Source of the DNA: Gemmataceae bacterium
GTDB lineage: Bacteria; Planctomycetota; Planctomycetia; Gemmatales; Gemmataceae
Assembly: GCA_022616435.1 (NCBI GenBank)
Contig: JAKEET010000217.1
Location: 1 to 42,780, forward strand
Length of the DNA stretch: 42,780 bases
Reading direction: 5' to 3'
Below are positions 15,196 through 24,264 of this stretch, in pieces. Below the pieces are notes generated by a model that made no database searches, was not told the origin of the DNA, and saw only the letters and a list, made by a program, of their open reading frames with translations. Both the position numbers and the translations under genes were made by a program. Position 1 is the first letter of the stretch. Every line of letters starts with the position of its first letter.

Positions 15196-16451
15196 CAGCG
15201 CTCCTCGATTCTCCGGCCCGCGTACGCGTGGACATGGCGGAAGGTGCGAACATAGAGTACGTCGCCGGCAATCGCCGGGGTGGCGTAGCTGTTCTCGCCC
15301 AGCGAAAACCGATCCAGCTCCTTGAATTTCTTATCGGCGGCCAGGGCCACGACCTCGCCGCCGCGGGTGACGTTGATGAGGCGGCCGCCGGCCCAGACCG
15401 GCGAGGCGTAGAACTTGCCGTCCACGCGTTCCCGCCAGTGCATCTTGCCCGTGCGCGCGTCGGCACAGGCGATCACGCCGTCGTCGTCCCACAGGAACAG
15501 CAAGTCGTCCTTCACCAGCGGCGTCGGCACCAGCGGCGCGCCACGCGTCAGCCGGTAGGCGACTTCGGCTTTGCCGCCGGCGCCGCCCTTGCCGTTGCCT
15601 AACGGGGGCCGCACGGCGATGACCTCCATCTTCACGCCCAGCCAGCCGCTGCAGCCGATGATCAGGTCGCCGGCGACGATCGGCGACGCGATCGAGGTCT
15701 CCAGGTGTCCCTTGTCGAAGACGTCGATTTCCCAGTTGGTCGAGCCGGTCTTCGGATCGAGGCTCGTGATCCCATGCTCGTAGTTGCCGAAGATGAGCTG
15801 GGCCGGCTGGTTCTGCGGCTGGAACAGGCACGGCGTGGCATAGGTGGTCCGGCTGCGGCGCGGCGCTTGCCAGCGGATCTTGCCGGTGTCGCGATCCAGG
15901 GCGACGATGGCGCTCTTGCCCTCGTGCTCGTGAGGAACAATGACCAGGCCGTCGTGCACGATCAGTGAAACGCCGAAGCCGTGGCCGGATCGAAACGGGC
16001 CGAGATCGACGCGCCAGGCCTCGGCGCCGGCATGGTCGAAGGCGACGACCATGTAGTCCTTGGGCGACGCCCAGGGAACGTAGACGCGCTTTTCGTCCGC
16101 GGCGGGCGTTCCCGAAGCAAAACTGTTGTCCGGGTGCTGGCCATGCTTGGCGACAGGGACGTGGCGCGACCAGAGCGTACTGCCATCCTTGGCGTCGAGG
16201 CAATAGACGGCGCGCTGCTCCGTCTTCGGATCGCCGCTGGTGATGAAGAGACGATCGCCCCAGAGCACGGGCGACGCATGGCCTTTGCCGGGGAGCTTCA
16301 CTTTCCAGAGGCGGTCGGCTTCGGTCCAGACAGCGGCGCTGGGGCTGACGCCGGCGCCGTTGGGTCCGCGGAAGCGGGGCCATTCCTGGGCGCTGGCGTG
16401 CGCAGGAAACGCGACAATGAGGAATGCGGCGCATGATCGGAGCATGTGCAT
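15195..16451 (-). CDS. Secreted PQQ-like beta-propeller repeat protein
   Basis: The 418-residue protein has a signal peptide ending near ASAQ and the opening EWPRFRGPNGAGVS typical of planctomycete PQQ-like propellers. Repeating blades of the form VYCLDAKDGSTLWSRH, IVALDRDTGKIRW and VIACADARTGKMHWRERV follow. Such proteins bind partners or, rarely, the cofactor; no catalytic residues can be called here. It is translationally coupled to the redoxin/cytochrome/copper-domain protein, suggesting an extracytoplasmic redox pair (inference). An ATG six bases downstream is an equally possible start. Confidence 0.88.
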   Translation of the reverse strand: MHMLRSCAAFLIVAFPAHASAQEWPRFRGPNGAGVSPSAAVWTEADRLWKVKLPGKGHASPVLWGDRLFITSGDPKTEQRAVYCLDAKDGSTLWSRHVPVAKHGQHPDNSFASGTPAADEKRVYVPWASPKDYMVVAFDHAGAEAWRVDLGPFRSGHGFGVSLIVHDGLVIVPHEHEGKSAIVALDRDTGKIRWQAPRRSRTTYATPCLFQPQNQPAQLIFGNYEHGITSLDPKTGSTNWEIDVFDKGHLETSIASPIVAGDLIIGCSGWLGVKMEVIAVRPPLGNGKGGAGGKAEVAYRLTRGAPLVPTPLVKDDLLFLWDDDGVIACADARTGKMHWRERVDGKFYASPVWAGGRLINVTRGGEVVALAADKKFKELDRFSLGENSYATPAIAGDVLYVRTFRHVHAYAGRRIEER

Positions 16452-16467
16452 ACGCCATCGATCTCGC

Positions 16468-17208
16468 TTAGGCCGGCTCCAGCACCTGACGCCAGCGAAA
16501 CGGCATCACCGAGAAAGCCGCCTGATAGGTCGACTCCAAGGGCACCTGCACGCTGGTGTGTGGCGCCAGAAAGAGCGCCATGCTGGGCAACGGATCGCCG
16601 ATCGCGACCGGCTCGATATAGGCGCGGGTGGTCAAGTCGCATTCGTAGGTGACCAGCGTCAATCGCTTGTCATCAGGAAGCCTAAACGGCTCATCCTCGA
16701 CTTCTTGCCAAATCGCGGCGTGAACACCTTCTGGGTCCCTGCGACCCGGCGGGAATGGATCGACGATGAGCAAATGAATGCGATGTTCGAGCAACTCGCA
16801 AGCCTTGTTCACGAACGCTTGAAACGCGCTCCGGGCGGCCTTGTTGCCGGGCGATACGATCTCGATCATCGCCACGATGTCGTCACCGCTGACATGGCGG
16901 ACCACGATGGAACTTTTCTTGCGCCGATAGAATTCAGCGTCGGTCTCGGCCATGAAGCGGGTCTTTGGACTCGGTTGAACCGTCGCCGTGGCCGTTCCAC
17001 CGCCCGTCCCTGGGTCTTCGGCCAGTCGAGGCGTGCTTTGGAGCGTGAGCACATCCGGCCCGAATCCAGCGGCCTGCTGTTCAGCGAGAGCGTAGTAGTC
17101 GCTCGGCAGCAATCCCGTGTTCAACACGTCACTTATCGCCGCAATCCAGCGATGATGAAACGCGTGATAAATGCCTGCCGGGACGCGGGTCCAATCGTGC
17201 ATGGGCAT
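16468..17208 (-). CDS. DUF4058 family protein
   Basis: The protein begins MPMHDWTRVPAGIYHAFHHR and contains ARLAED-like and PSPKTRFMAETDAEFYRR segments, then VAMIEIVSPGNKA and HIHLLIVDPFPPGRRDP, the pattern of DUF4058. This family of unknown function is widespread in planctomycetes and cyanobacteria. The EIVSP stretch resembles the Uma2/PD-(D/E)xK core, so a nuclease-like fold is possible. I start at ATG 17208, because the HDWTR opening is conserved and the longer frame would run into the WD40 gene. It lies 61 bp after the WD40 gene and just before the PQQ-like gene, and it does not look functionally linked to either. Confidence 0.85.
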   Translation of the reverse strand: MPMHDWTRVPAGIYHAFHHRWIAAISDVLNTGLLPSDYYALAEQQAAGFGPDVLTLQSTPRLAEDPGTGGGTATATVQPSPKTRFMAETDAEFYRRKKSSIVVRHVSGDDIVAMIEIVSPGNKAARSAFQAFVNKACELLEHRIHLLIVDPFPPGRRDPEGVHAAIWQEVEDEPFRLPDDKRLTLVTYECDLTTRAYIEPVAIGDPLPSMALFLAPHTSVQVPLESTYQAAFSVMPFRWRQVLEPA

Positions 17209-17269
17209 AGCATACTCTCGAATGGCGCGAGCTGACGAGATTATATCAGAACCCACCACGCCATGAGAA

Positions 17270-18247
17270 TCACACACCCATGTCGTAAATCCGCGTCACG
17301 CCGTCGAAGAACGGGATCGCCAGCCGCCGGCCGTCGGGGTGGAGGTGCAAGTCGCGAGCGTTGTTCGGCAATGACACCGTGTGAAAGGATGCGGACTGCT
17401 GCGGATGCCAGAACCACAGGGCGCCGCCGCTGCCGCCGCCCGCGGCGGCGACCTGGCCGTTGGGCAGGAACGTCACGCCCCAGCCGGTGCCCTGGAACGC
17501 CGCCTGCGGCCGCAACACTTCGGCGCGGTGGCCGAGCCGCCAGTCGAACAGCACGACCGCCGGGTTGCCGACGCCGGCGAAGGCGTTGCTGACGTTGGTG
17601 ATGCCGGAGCACGCCAGGAGCGAACCCTGCCGATTGAATGCCATGCTGCGGACACCGCCGTGTCCGGCGCGAAACGTCGGGTCGTAGCGGAACAGGATCG
17701 AGCAGTCCATGGACCGCGATGGTTCGCCGGTTTCCCGGTTCCACACACGGGTGCCGCCGCGCAGATCGGTGGAGACGAGGTGCATGCCGGCCGGATGAAA
17801 CGCCACATTGTAAACGTGGCAATCGTGACCGGCGAGCGTGCGGACCACCGAGAAGCTGGCCGCGGACCAGATCTTGACGAGATGATCGTTGCCGCAGGTG
17901 GCGAACCAGTGCCCGTCCGGGCTGATGGCGACGGCCCGCGTCCAGCCTTGATGGGCGTCGAGCACGCGCTCAGGCTGCGGGGTTGCCGCATCGACGGGCC
18001 AGACCAGAAGTTTGCCGGTGTAATCGGCGCTCAGCAGTTTGCCGCCGACGAACGCCAGGCCGCGCACCCAGCTGCGATGGCCGGTCAATGCCGTCTTGCG
18101 CTGATTGGAGAGCTCCCAGCGCTGGATGGAATTGTCCTGGGCCGACGCGAACACGAAGCGGCCGGACGGATCGAAGCGAGCGCCGATCAGCGGGCTGTTG
18201 TGGCGCAGCTCGAGGACCATCCGAGTGCGGGTGGGATCGATACTCAT
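17270..18247 (-). CDS. WD40 repeat protein
   Basis: The 325-residue protein is a single propeller of WD40 blades: FVFASAQDNSIQRWELSNQR, LLSADYTGKLLVWPVDAA, WFATCGNDHLVKIWSAASF, LVSTDLRGGTRVWNRETGE and others, each ending in the W-D-like dipeptide region. No signal peptide is seen, so it is cytoplasmic. WD40 genes accompany DUF1501/DUF1549 genes in many planctomycete clusters, and this fits that pattern. A strong inverted repeat separates it from the DUF1501 gene upstream. Confidence 0.88.
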   Translation of the reverse strand: MSIDPTRTRMVLELRHNSPLIGARFDPSGRFVFASAQDNSIQRWELSNQRKTALTGHRSWVRGLAFVGGKLLSADYTGKLLVWPVDAATPQPERVLDAHQGWTRAVAISPDGHWFATCGNDHLVKIWSAASFSVVRTLAGHDCHVYNVAFHPAGMHLVSTDLRGGTRVWNRETGEPSRSMDCSILFRYDPTFRAGHGGVRSMAFNRQGSLLACSGITNVSNAFAGVGNPAVVLFDWRLGHRAEVLRPQAAFQGTGWGVTFLPNGQVAAAGGGSGGALWFWHPQQSASFHTVSLPNNARDLHLHPDGRRLAIPFFDGVTRIYDMGV

Positions 18248-18262
18248 GAGATAACCGAAGAC

Positions 18263-18323
18263 GCCGCTTGCGGCTTAGCGTTCGCGCCATCACAAGCGAC
18301 TCGAACGCTAAGCCGCAAGCGGC
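18263..18323. terminator. Long perfect inverted repeat between DUF1501 and WD40 genes
   Basis: Perfect 22-bp arms (18263-18284 and 18302-18323) flank a 17-nt loop. The right arm starts four bases past the DUF1501 stop. It would end the DUF1501 transcript; no T-run follows on the minus strand, so its action as a terminator is inferred from position and stability. Confidence 0.65.
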
Positions 18324-18326
18324 GGA

Positions 18327-19616
18327 CTATGCCAACACCTCTTGGATCGCGTCGGCCTGCGGGTCGGCCATCGGGATCGGCCGGCCGTCGTGGTAGTGGT
18401 TGCGGCGCGAATCGAGGCCGAGCGCCCGGAAGTAGGTGTGGAACAGGTGGCCGCCGTTCACCTGGCGATCGACGACCGCGGTGCCGTTGTCGTTGGTCCG
18501 GCCCACGCAGGCCCCGCCACGGACGCCGCAGCCGGCGACGGCCACCGACCAGGCCCGCGACCAGTGATCGCGGCCGTAGTTGCGGTTGATGGTCGGGGTG
18601 CGTCCGAATTCCGCCATGACGATGACCAGAGTGCGATCGAGCATGCCGCGCTGGGCGAGGTCGTCGATGAGCGTGGCATAGGTGCGGTCGAACTCGCCGA
18701 GTTGCTCGATGTGGAAATCGAAGTTTTCGTGGTGGGTGTCGTAGTTGGAGTGCGTCACTTTCACGAAGGTGACGCCGTTTTCCAGGAGTCGGCGGGCGAG
18801 CAGGCAGTGGCGGCCGAAGTCGTGGCGGCCATAGCGGTCATGGAAGTGCATCGGCTCGCGGCTCAGGTCGAACAGCTCGCGGCGGCTCATGATCTGCTCG
18901 GCCTGGGCGAACGAGTTGGTGTAGGCCTCGGTGTCGGCGCTGCGGCGCGTCTGCAGGAAACGGCCGTTGACTCGGTTGCGGATATCGTTGCGCTGCGAGT
19001 CGGCCAGCTCGGTGAGGGTCGGCGGCCGCAACAGGTTGGCGGGCGGATTGCCGTCGGCGAGGGTGACGGAGGCGTAGCGCGGTCCGAGGAAGGCTGAATC
19101 GTTGCGGTTGAAGCCGCCGCCGTTGCCGCGCGGCGAAATATGGATGTAGCCCGGCAGCGGATTGTCATCGGCGGCGAGCAGCTTGGCGGCGACGGAACCC
19201 AGGTGCGGGAAACGCTCCGCGGGCATCCGCCGGCGTCCCGTCTGCATGATGTAGGCGCCCTCGCCGTGATCGTCCTGGGCGGTGTTCAGGCCGCGAACGA
19301 GCGCGATGCGGTGCATCTGCTGGGCGGTGTACGGCAACAGCTCGCTGATGTGAACGCCGGGGACCGAGGTCGGAATGGCCTGGAACGGGCCGCCGGTGTT
19401 AGTGCCGGGCTTGGGGTCCCAGGTTTCGAGCTGGCTGGCGCCGCCGGCGAGGAAGATGACCAGCACGCGCTTGTCCTGCCGGCGAATCGCCTCGGCGTTG
19501 GCCGGCGCGAGCATGCCCTGGAAGCCGGCGAGGCCCAGGGTGGTTGCCGAGCCGACCAGGAAACGGCGGCGCGATACGGCGTGTTCGGGTGAGTTGCAGG
19601 CGTAGAACGGTTTCAT
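18327..19616 (-). CDS. DUF1501 family protein with Tat signal
   Basis: The protein belongs to DUF1501, a sulfatase/alkaline-phosphatase-like family expanded in planctomycetes. It starts MKPFYACNSPEHAVSRRRFL, giving a twin-arginine signal (SRRRFLVGSATTLGLAGF), so export in folded form is expected. Later motifs include VIFLAGGASQLETWDPKPG, RDHWSRAWSVAVAGCGVRGG and GGHLFHTYFRALGL near the end, all characteristic of the family. I choose ATG 19616 over ATG 19622, because GGGGGGAG abuts 19622 but is six bases from 19616. Families DUF1549/DUF1553 and DUF1501 normally act as a pair; here they are separated by a Uma2 gene. Confidence 0.92.
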   Translation of the reverse strand: MKPFYACNSPEHAVSRRRFLVGSATTLGLAGFQGMLAPANAEAIRRQDKRVLVIFLAGGASQLETWDPKPGTNTGGPFQAIPTSVPGVHISELLPYTAQQMHRIALVRGLNTAQDDHGEGAYIMQTGRRRMPAERFPHLGSVAAKLLAADDNPLPGYIHISPRGNGGGFNRNDSAFLGPRYASVTLADGNPPANLLRPPTLTELADSQRNDIRNRVNGRFLQTRRSADTEAYTNSFAQAEQIMSRRELFDLSREPMHFHDRYGRHDFGRHCLLARRLLENGVTFVKVTHSNYDTHHENFDFHIEQLGEFDRTYATLIDDLAQRGMLDRTLVIVMAEFGRTPTINRNYGRDHWSRAWSVAVAGCGVRGGACVGRTNDNGTAVVDRQVNGGHLFHTYFRALGLDSRRNHYHDGRPIPMADPQADAIQEVLA

Positions 19617-19672
19617 GGTCATCTCCCCCCGGACTTCCGAATTCGTCGGGACTTCGGAAGTCTTGGATTCGG

Positions 19673-20272
19673 TTAGCCCCGCTCGGCCGCCGCGAAGACG
19701 GCCTTGCAATCGAATCTCAATCCCGGCAGCAGTTTGGTCTCATAAATCTGCGACGGCGTGACGACGCGGTCGCTCCACTTGCCGCGGCCGCGCCGCTGCA
19801 CCAACATCTCCCGGCGATCCGCGTCGATGATCCAGTATTCCTTGATGCCGAAGTCCAGGTATTCTTCGCTCTTCAGAACGTAATCACGCTCTACGGAGGT
19901 CGGCGACACGACTTCGACCACGATCTCCGGAATCCAATAGGCCCAGAACCGTTTTTCTTTTGGAGGCGGCGTCAGATAAACCGTCAGGTCGGGGTGGCGT
20001 TCGCTTTCGAAATCACTTAGCAGGATCTTGCAGTCACTGCCTCCACCCATGACGTAGATCTTGTCCGGGTGCTGGCTGCGATATCGACTGAATTGCTCGC
20101 GTACTTCGTCCACTTGGAGCATGTGCGGTATGCCTGGAACATCGCTCACGATCACCACTCCGCGGCTCAACTCATACACATACCCTTCTTGGCCCAGCGC
20201 AGGCTCGAACTTCGCCAAGCTCATGCGCCGGCCATGATGTTGCGGACCAATTCTCACGACAGTCTTGATCAT
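19673..20272 (-). CDS. Uma2 family (DUF820) PD-(D/E)xK nuclease-like protein
   Basis: The 199-residue protein has the Uma2 core: a variable N-terminal part, ERHPDLTVYLTPP with the catalytic-type Asp, WIPEIVVEVVSPTSVERDY with the Glu, then KSEEYLDFGIKEYWIIDAD and a C-terminal LLPGLRFDCKAVF. Uma2 genes are dispersed in high copy in planctomycetes and cyanobacteria. Their biological role is unknown, and many are thought to be mobile or domesticated nucleases. It sits between the DUF1549/1553 and DUF1501 genes on the same strand, 47 bp after the former. Confidence 0.88.
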   Translation of the reverse strand: MIKTVVRIGPQHHGRRMSLAKFEPALGQEGYVYELSRGVVIVSDVPGIPHMLQVDEVREQFSRYRSQHPDKIYVMGGGSDCKILLSDFESERHPDLTVYLTPPPKEKRFWAYWIPEIVVEVVSPTSVERDYVLKSEEYLDFGIKEYWIIDADRREMLVQRRGRGKWSDRVVTPSQIYETKLLPGLRFDCKAVFAAAERG

Positions 20273-20319
20273 CGTCGTTTCTTTGGGACGCGAGCTTGCC
20301 GCATGCTATCACGATTCCG

Positions 20320-21945
20320 TCAGTGGTTGAAGCGAAACTCCGCCGACGTCACGAGCGCCCAGATCAATTCCTGCACCGCGACCTGCCGATCGGCGCCGCG
20401 CCGGGCCAGATAGTCGGCCACATCCTTGGCCTCGTCGGGCGCCGGCAACCGGGTCAACACGCTCAGGTACAGCTCTTCCGCAAACGGGGCGGCGTCTTTC
20501 AGGTTATTCAGCCGGTCCGCGAGGTCGCCGCGCCGCGGGGCCAGCAGGCTGCGCATCTGCTCGCTGTTGCGCAGGAACAAGGTCTGATCGAGCGTTGCCT
20601 CGAAGTCGCCGGTCGCCGGTTCGCCCGGCTGGTTGGCGAACAGTCTCACGATCGGCGCCGCCTGGCCGGCGTACTTGGCGTACAGGGCCGCTTCGGTCGC
20701 CTTGGCCCCCAGCGCCTGGCGTTCCGCGTCCAGTTCGCCCAGCGCTTGCAAGACGCTCCACGCGAATTGCTCCGGCGTGAGCGGCCGCAACGGCGCCACC
20801 GCGAACTTCGCCGGGTCCACGTCCTTCACCCCCTTGGGTGGTTCGCTGGCCCGCTGATAGGCCTGGCTCGACACCAGGTCGCGCAAGAGCGCCTTCACAT
20901 CATACTTCCGCGCCGCGAAGTCCTTGGCCAGATGGTCCAGCAGCTCCGGATGCGACGGCGGATTGTCCGGATGATCGAACTCGACCGGGTGCACGATGCC
21001 GCGGCCAAACACGAACGACCACAACCGATTGGCGGCGGCGCGGGCGAAGCGCGGGTTGTCGGGGCTCGTCAAGGCGCCCGCCAGTTGAGCCCGGCGGCTG
21101 AACTTCGGCACGCCGCGCTCGCCTTTAGCCGGGGCAGTCACGTATTCCTTGCCTTTTTCGATTTTCGGCTCGGCGATCGCCTTGCCGTACGGGATCGCCA
21201 TGCCGCTGCTCTTCGTGACCTTCGGCACGAACACCGATTGATAGCTAACCTCGCCCTCGCCCTTCTCGGCGAACACCGACATCTTGAGCTTCTTGTCGTT
21301 GATGACGTAGCTGCGATTGAGAAAGGCGTAGACGCCGTAATAGAAGTCCTGCTTGTACGCGTCCACGAGCGGATGGTCGTGGCACTGGGCACACTGCAGA
21401 TTCATGCCCAAAAACAACCGGCTGATGTCCTTGGTGAGCAGGTTCGGCTCGCCCTCACGGTTCAGATAGAACGCCGCGGCCGCGCGGGTTTTCGGATCGA
21501 CGCCGTCGGCCGAGAGGATCTCGCGCACCAGCTGGTCGTACGGCTTGTTGGCGGCGAACGAATCGCGAAGGAACTTCAGCCATTCGGGCCGCTTGACATA
21601 CTTGTCCGGCCGGCGGTCGAGCCAGAGGACGTCGAATTGATTCTGCATGTGGCGGGCAAACCCGTCGCTGGCCAGCAGCCTGTCGATCAGCTTGGCGCGT
21701 TTGTCCTTCGCGGGATCCTTGAAGAAGGCGCGCGCCTCGGCGGCCGACGGAATGATCCCGGTCAGGTCGAGGGTAACCCGCCGCAGGAATTCTCCATCGG
21801 AGGCGATGGCGGCGGCCGGCGTGCCCTGCAAACCTTGGTGAATCTCTTGATCGATGCGCGAAGACAGCGGCGCCTGGGCCAACGCGTCGCCGGCAATGAG
21901 CACGAACACGCTAACGCTGATGCAGGTGGGGTGCAACCAGGACAT
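20320..21945 (-). CDS. DUF1549/DUF1553 domain protein
   Basis: The product has a signal peptide (MSWLHPTCISVSVFVLIAGD onward). It then has the DUF1549 domain (IDQEIHQGLQG, FLRRVTLDLTGIIPSAAEAR, LNLQCAQCHDHP-like segment NLQCAQCHDHPLVDAYKQ) and the DUF1553 domain (NPRFARAAANRLWSFVFGRG, LLRDLVSSQAYQRASE, LRPLTPEQFAWSVLQAL). The CAQCH motif could bind heme c covalently. The pair DUF1549/1553 plus DUF1501 is a planctomycete hallmark of unknown function. I start at ATG 21945, which has GGAG upstream; the longer frame adds a low-complexity Met/Ser/Arg stretch. It is the first gene of the minus-strand cluster ending near the tRNA. Confidence 0.92.
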   Translation of the reverse strand: MSWLHPTCISVSVFVLIAGDALAQAPLSSRIDQEIHQGLQGTPAAAIASDGEFLRRVTLDLTGIIPSAAEARAFFKDPAKDKRAKLIDRLLASDGFARHMQNQFDVLWLDRRPDKYVKRPEWLKFLRDSFAANKPYDQLVREILSADGVDPKTRAAAAFYLNREGEPNLLTKDISRLFLGMNLQCAQCHDHPLVDAYKQDFYYGVYAFLNRSYVINDKKLKMSVFAEKGEGEVSYQSVFVPKVTKSSGMAIPYGKAIAEPKIEKGKEYVTAPAKGERGVPKFSRRAQLAGALTSPDNPRFARAAANRLWSFVFGRGIVHPVEFDHPDNPPSHPELLDHLAKDFAARKYDVKALLRDLVSSQAYQRASEPPKGVKDVDPAKFAVAPLRPLTPEQFAWSVLQALGELDAERQALGAKATEAALYAKYAGQAAPIVRLFANQPGEPATGDFEATLDQTLFLRNSEQMRSLLAPRRGDLADRLNNLKDAAPFAEELYLSVLTRLPAPDEAKDVADYLARRGADRQVAVQELIWALVTSAEFRFNH

Positions 21946-22107
21946 CCCCGTACTCCGTGACATCCGTGCCGTCTGTGACATCCTTGTCATCCAAGAAACG
22001 TGCTCCCAATCAGGGAGGCGTGGCGGGACCTCTGGAGGGCTATGACAAGGATACTCGATACGCGGAGGGTGTCAAGTGTTTTACGGGCCGGACTCGCCTG
22101 GCCGCCG

Positions 22108-22953
22108 TTATCGAAACGCGTGCTCGGCATGCGGGAACGTCCCTTCGCGCACTTCCTTGCAATACGTCTCAACCGCTTGCAGGATCGCGCGGCCGACATC
22201 GGCATACTGCTTGGCGAAGCGCGGCTTGAAGTCGTCGAACAGGCCGAGCATGTCGTGGGTCACCAGGATCTGGCCGTCGCAGCCCAGGCCGGCGCCGATG
22301 CCGATGGTGGGGACCTTCACGGCAGCGGTGATCTTCTCCGCCGTCGCCGCGGGGACGCATTCCACCACGATCGCGAACGCCCCAGCCGCTTCCACGGCCT
22401 GGGCGTCGACCAGCAGTTTGACTTCGTCGCGCTGCACCCGGAAGCCGCCGAAGCGCCGCACCGATTGCGGCGTCAGACCGACGTGGCCCATCACGGGAAT
22501 GTCGGCGTTAACGACGGCTTCGATCGCCGCGGCGCTGCGAACGCCGCCTTCGATCTTGACCGCGTGGGCGCCGCCCTCCTTGAGCACCCGGCCGCAGCTC
22601 TCGACGGCCTGCTGCGGGCCGACCTGGTAACTCATGAAGGGCATGTCGGTGATCAACAGCGAACGGGTGATGGCGCGGGCGACGAGCTTGGTGTGATAGA
22701 TCATCTCGTCGAGCGTGACGCCCAGGGCCGTCTCATGCCCCTGCACGACCATGCCGAGCGAATCGCCGACCAGGATGCCGTCGACGCCGGCCGCGTCGAG
22801 CAGCCGCGCCATGGTGTAGTCGTACGCGGTCAACATCGTCAGGCGGCGGCCTTGCGCCTTCGCCGACAGGAATTCCGGCACGGTGACCGGGCCGGTCTCT
22901 TTCGCGGGGGCGCCGGGAGGGTTGATGAGGGGAGAGGCGGCCTTGCGCGGCAT
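22108..22953 (-). CDS. panB: 3-methyl-2-oxobutanoate hydroxymethyltransferase (ketopantoate hydroxymethyltransferase)
   Basis: The enzyme transfers a hydroxymethyl group from methylene-THF to 2-oxoisovalerate in pantothenate synthesis, in the cytoplasm. The 281-residue length fits the family. Conserved segments are LTAYDYTMARLLDAAGVDGI, LVGDSLGMVVQGHETALGVT, MPFMSYQVGPQQAVES, KIEGGVRSAAAIEAVV, PVMGHVGLTPQSVRRFGGFR and PTIGIGAGLGCDGQILVTHD, covering the Mg-binding Asp and catalytic Glu regions. It diverges from the Gfo/Idh/MocA gene, with a long inverted repeat between them. No other pantothenate gene is nearby. Confidence 0.96.
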   Translation of the reverse strand: MPRKAASPLINPPGAPAKETGPVTVPEFLSAKAQGRRLTMLTAYDYTMARLLDAAGVDGILVGDSLGMVVQGHETALGVTLDEMIYHTKLVARAITRSLLITDMPFMSYQVGPQQAVESCGRVLKEGGAHAVKIEGGVRSAAAIEAVVNADIPVMGHVGLTPQSVRRFGGFRVQRDEVKLLVDAQAVEAAGAFAIVVECVPAATAEKITAAVKVPTIGIGAGLGCDGQILVTHDMLGLFDDFKPRFAKQYADVGRAILQAVETYCKEVREGTFPHAEHAFR

Positions 22954-23044
22954 GGGGTTTCATCCAATGGCCTGCGGGAGTGCACCCGTTCCACCGTATT
23001 ATATCGGCCCGCCGAAACGTTTGCACGACCGACTTCTGCTGCAG

Positions 23045-23100
23045 CAACCCGAAGCGTAAGCGAGGGATTCGCCTGCTCCCCTCGCTTACGCTTCGGGTTG
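23045..23100. repeat. Long perfect inverted repeat (CAACCCGAAGCGTAAGCGAGGG arms)
   Basis: Perfect 22-bp arms (23045-23066 and 23079-23100) flank a 12-nt loop between the divergent panB and oxidoreductase genes. Because both genes point away, it is not an obvious terminator of either. A dispersed palindromic repeat family is a better guess. Confidence 0.65.
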
Positions 23101-23170
23101 GTGGTGGAGCAGAATTACGCACGGCCATATAGAATGAACCGCAAGCGCTACGAAAGGCGACGAGCTTGCC

Positions 23171-24259
23171 ATGCCCCACAAACTTCGCATCGGCCTGATC
23201 GGCGCCGGGGCCAATACCCGGCTGCGGCACATCCCCGGACTGCGGGCCCTGCCCGACGTCGAGCTGATCGCGGTCTGCAATCGCCGGCCCGAATCGACGG
23301 CGGCCGTCGCCAAGGAATTCGACATCCCGCGAACCCATGCCGGTTGGGAGGACGTCGTCGCCGATCCCGCCGTGGACGCCGTGGTCATCGGCACCTGGCC
23401 CTACTTGCATTGCCCGATCACCCTTCGCGCCCTGGAAGCCGGCAAGCACGTGCTGACCGAGGCCCGGCTCAGCATGAATGCCGCCGAGGCGCACCGCATG
23501 CTGCACGCCGCGCGGGCCCATCCCGAGCTGGTGACGCAGGTGGTTCCTAGTCCGTTCGGCCTTGCCGGCCACGAGGTGATGCGCGAGCTGCTCGACGCCG
23601 GGTTCCTGGGCGAGCTGCGCGAGGTTCACGTCCGCGGCTGCAACGCCTCGCTGGCCGACGCCGCGACGCCGCTGTCGTGGCGGCAGGACACCATGCTCTC
23701 CGGCTACAACATGCTGGCCCTGGGAATTCTGCATGAGACGGTGCTCCGCTGGACGCCGCCGCCGGTCCGCGTGCTGGCCCAGGTCCACGCCCACATCGCC
23801 AGCCGCATCGATCCGCAGAGCGGCGTGCGCCGGCCGGTCGGCACGCCCGACAGCGTGCAAGTGCTGGCGGTGCTCGCCAACGGCGCCCGCGCCAGTTACC
23901 ATCTCAGCGGCGTCACGCCCTTCGGCCAGGCGATGGAGATTCAACTCTTCGGCAGCGACGGCGTGCTCGTCTACGACCTGCAGCACGACCGCATTCGCGG
24001 CACCAACATGAAACACGTGTCGTCGATCAAGCTCGCCGACTTGCCGGAGATGTCGATCCCGCCGGACAAGGCCCGCGGCTGGGAAGTGGAAGCCGAGTTC
24101 GTCGCCGCCATTCGCGAACGCACGCCGGTCACGCTCACCGACTTCGCCACGGCCGTGCAGTACATGGAGTTCACCGAAGCGGTCGCCCGCAGCGCCGAGG
24201 AGGAGACGGCGGTGCCGTTGCCGCTCGACGAGTATCAGGCCGACGCCGAGGAGTCGTGA
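23171..24259 (+). CDS. Gfo/Idh/MocA family NAD(P)-dependent oxidoreductase
   Basis: The 362-residue protein begins with a Rossmann fold: LRIGLIGAGANTRLRHIPGL holds the dinucleotide-binding GxGxxxR pattern. Next come ELIAVCNRRPESTAAVAKEF and VVIGTWPYLHCPITLRALEA, then GKHVLTEARLSMNAAEAHRM, where the usual EKP motif reads TEARL, so the catalytic Lys of EKP is absent. The C-terminal domain follows. Such enzymes oxidise or reduce sugars or cyclitols; the missing EKP Lys leaves activity uncertain. The start at ATG 23171 is supported by AAAGG upstream. It converges with the ABC permease gene, 5 bp between stops. Confidence 0.9.
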   Translation: MPHKLRIGLIGAGANTRLRHIPGLRALPDVELIAVCNRRPESTAAVAKEFDIPRTHAGWEDVVADPAVDAVVIGTWPYLHCPITLRALEAGKHVLTEARLSMNAAEAHRMLHAARAHPELVTQVVPSPFGLAGHEVMRELLDAGFLGELREVHVRGCNASLADAATPLSWRQDTMLSGYNMLALGILHETVLRWTPPPVRVLAQVHAHIASRIDPQSGVRRPVGTPDSVQVLAVLANGARASYHLSGVTPFGQAMEIQLFGSDGVLVYDLQHDRIRGTNMKHVSSIKLADLPEMSIPPDKARGWEVEAEFVAAIRERTPVTLTDFATAVQYMEFTEAVARSAEEETAVPLPLDEYQADAEES

Positions 24260-24264
24260 GCTCA

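Noticed and set aside
20296..21960. Rightward 554-codon open frame
   Set aside because: It lies antisense across the DUF1549/DUF1553 gene; its composition (Arg, Gln, Val, His runs) is that of a GC-rich shadow frame.
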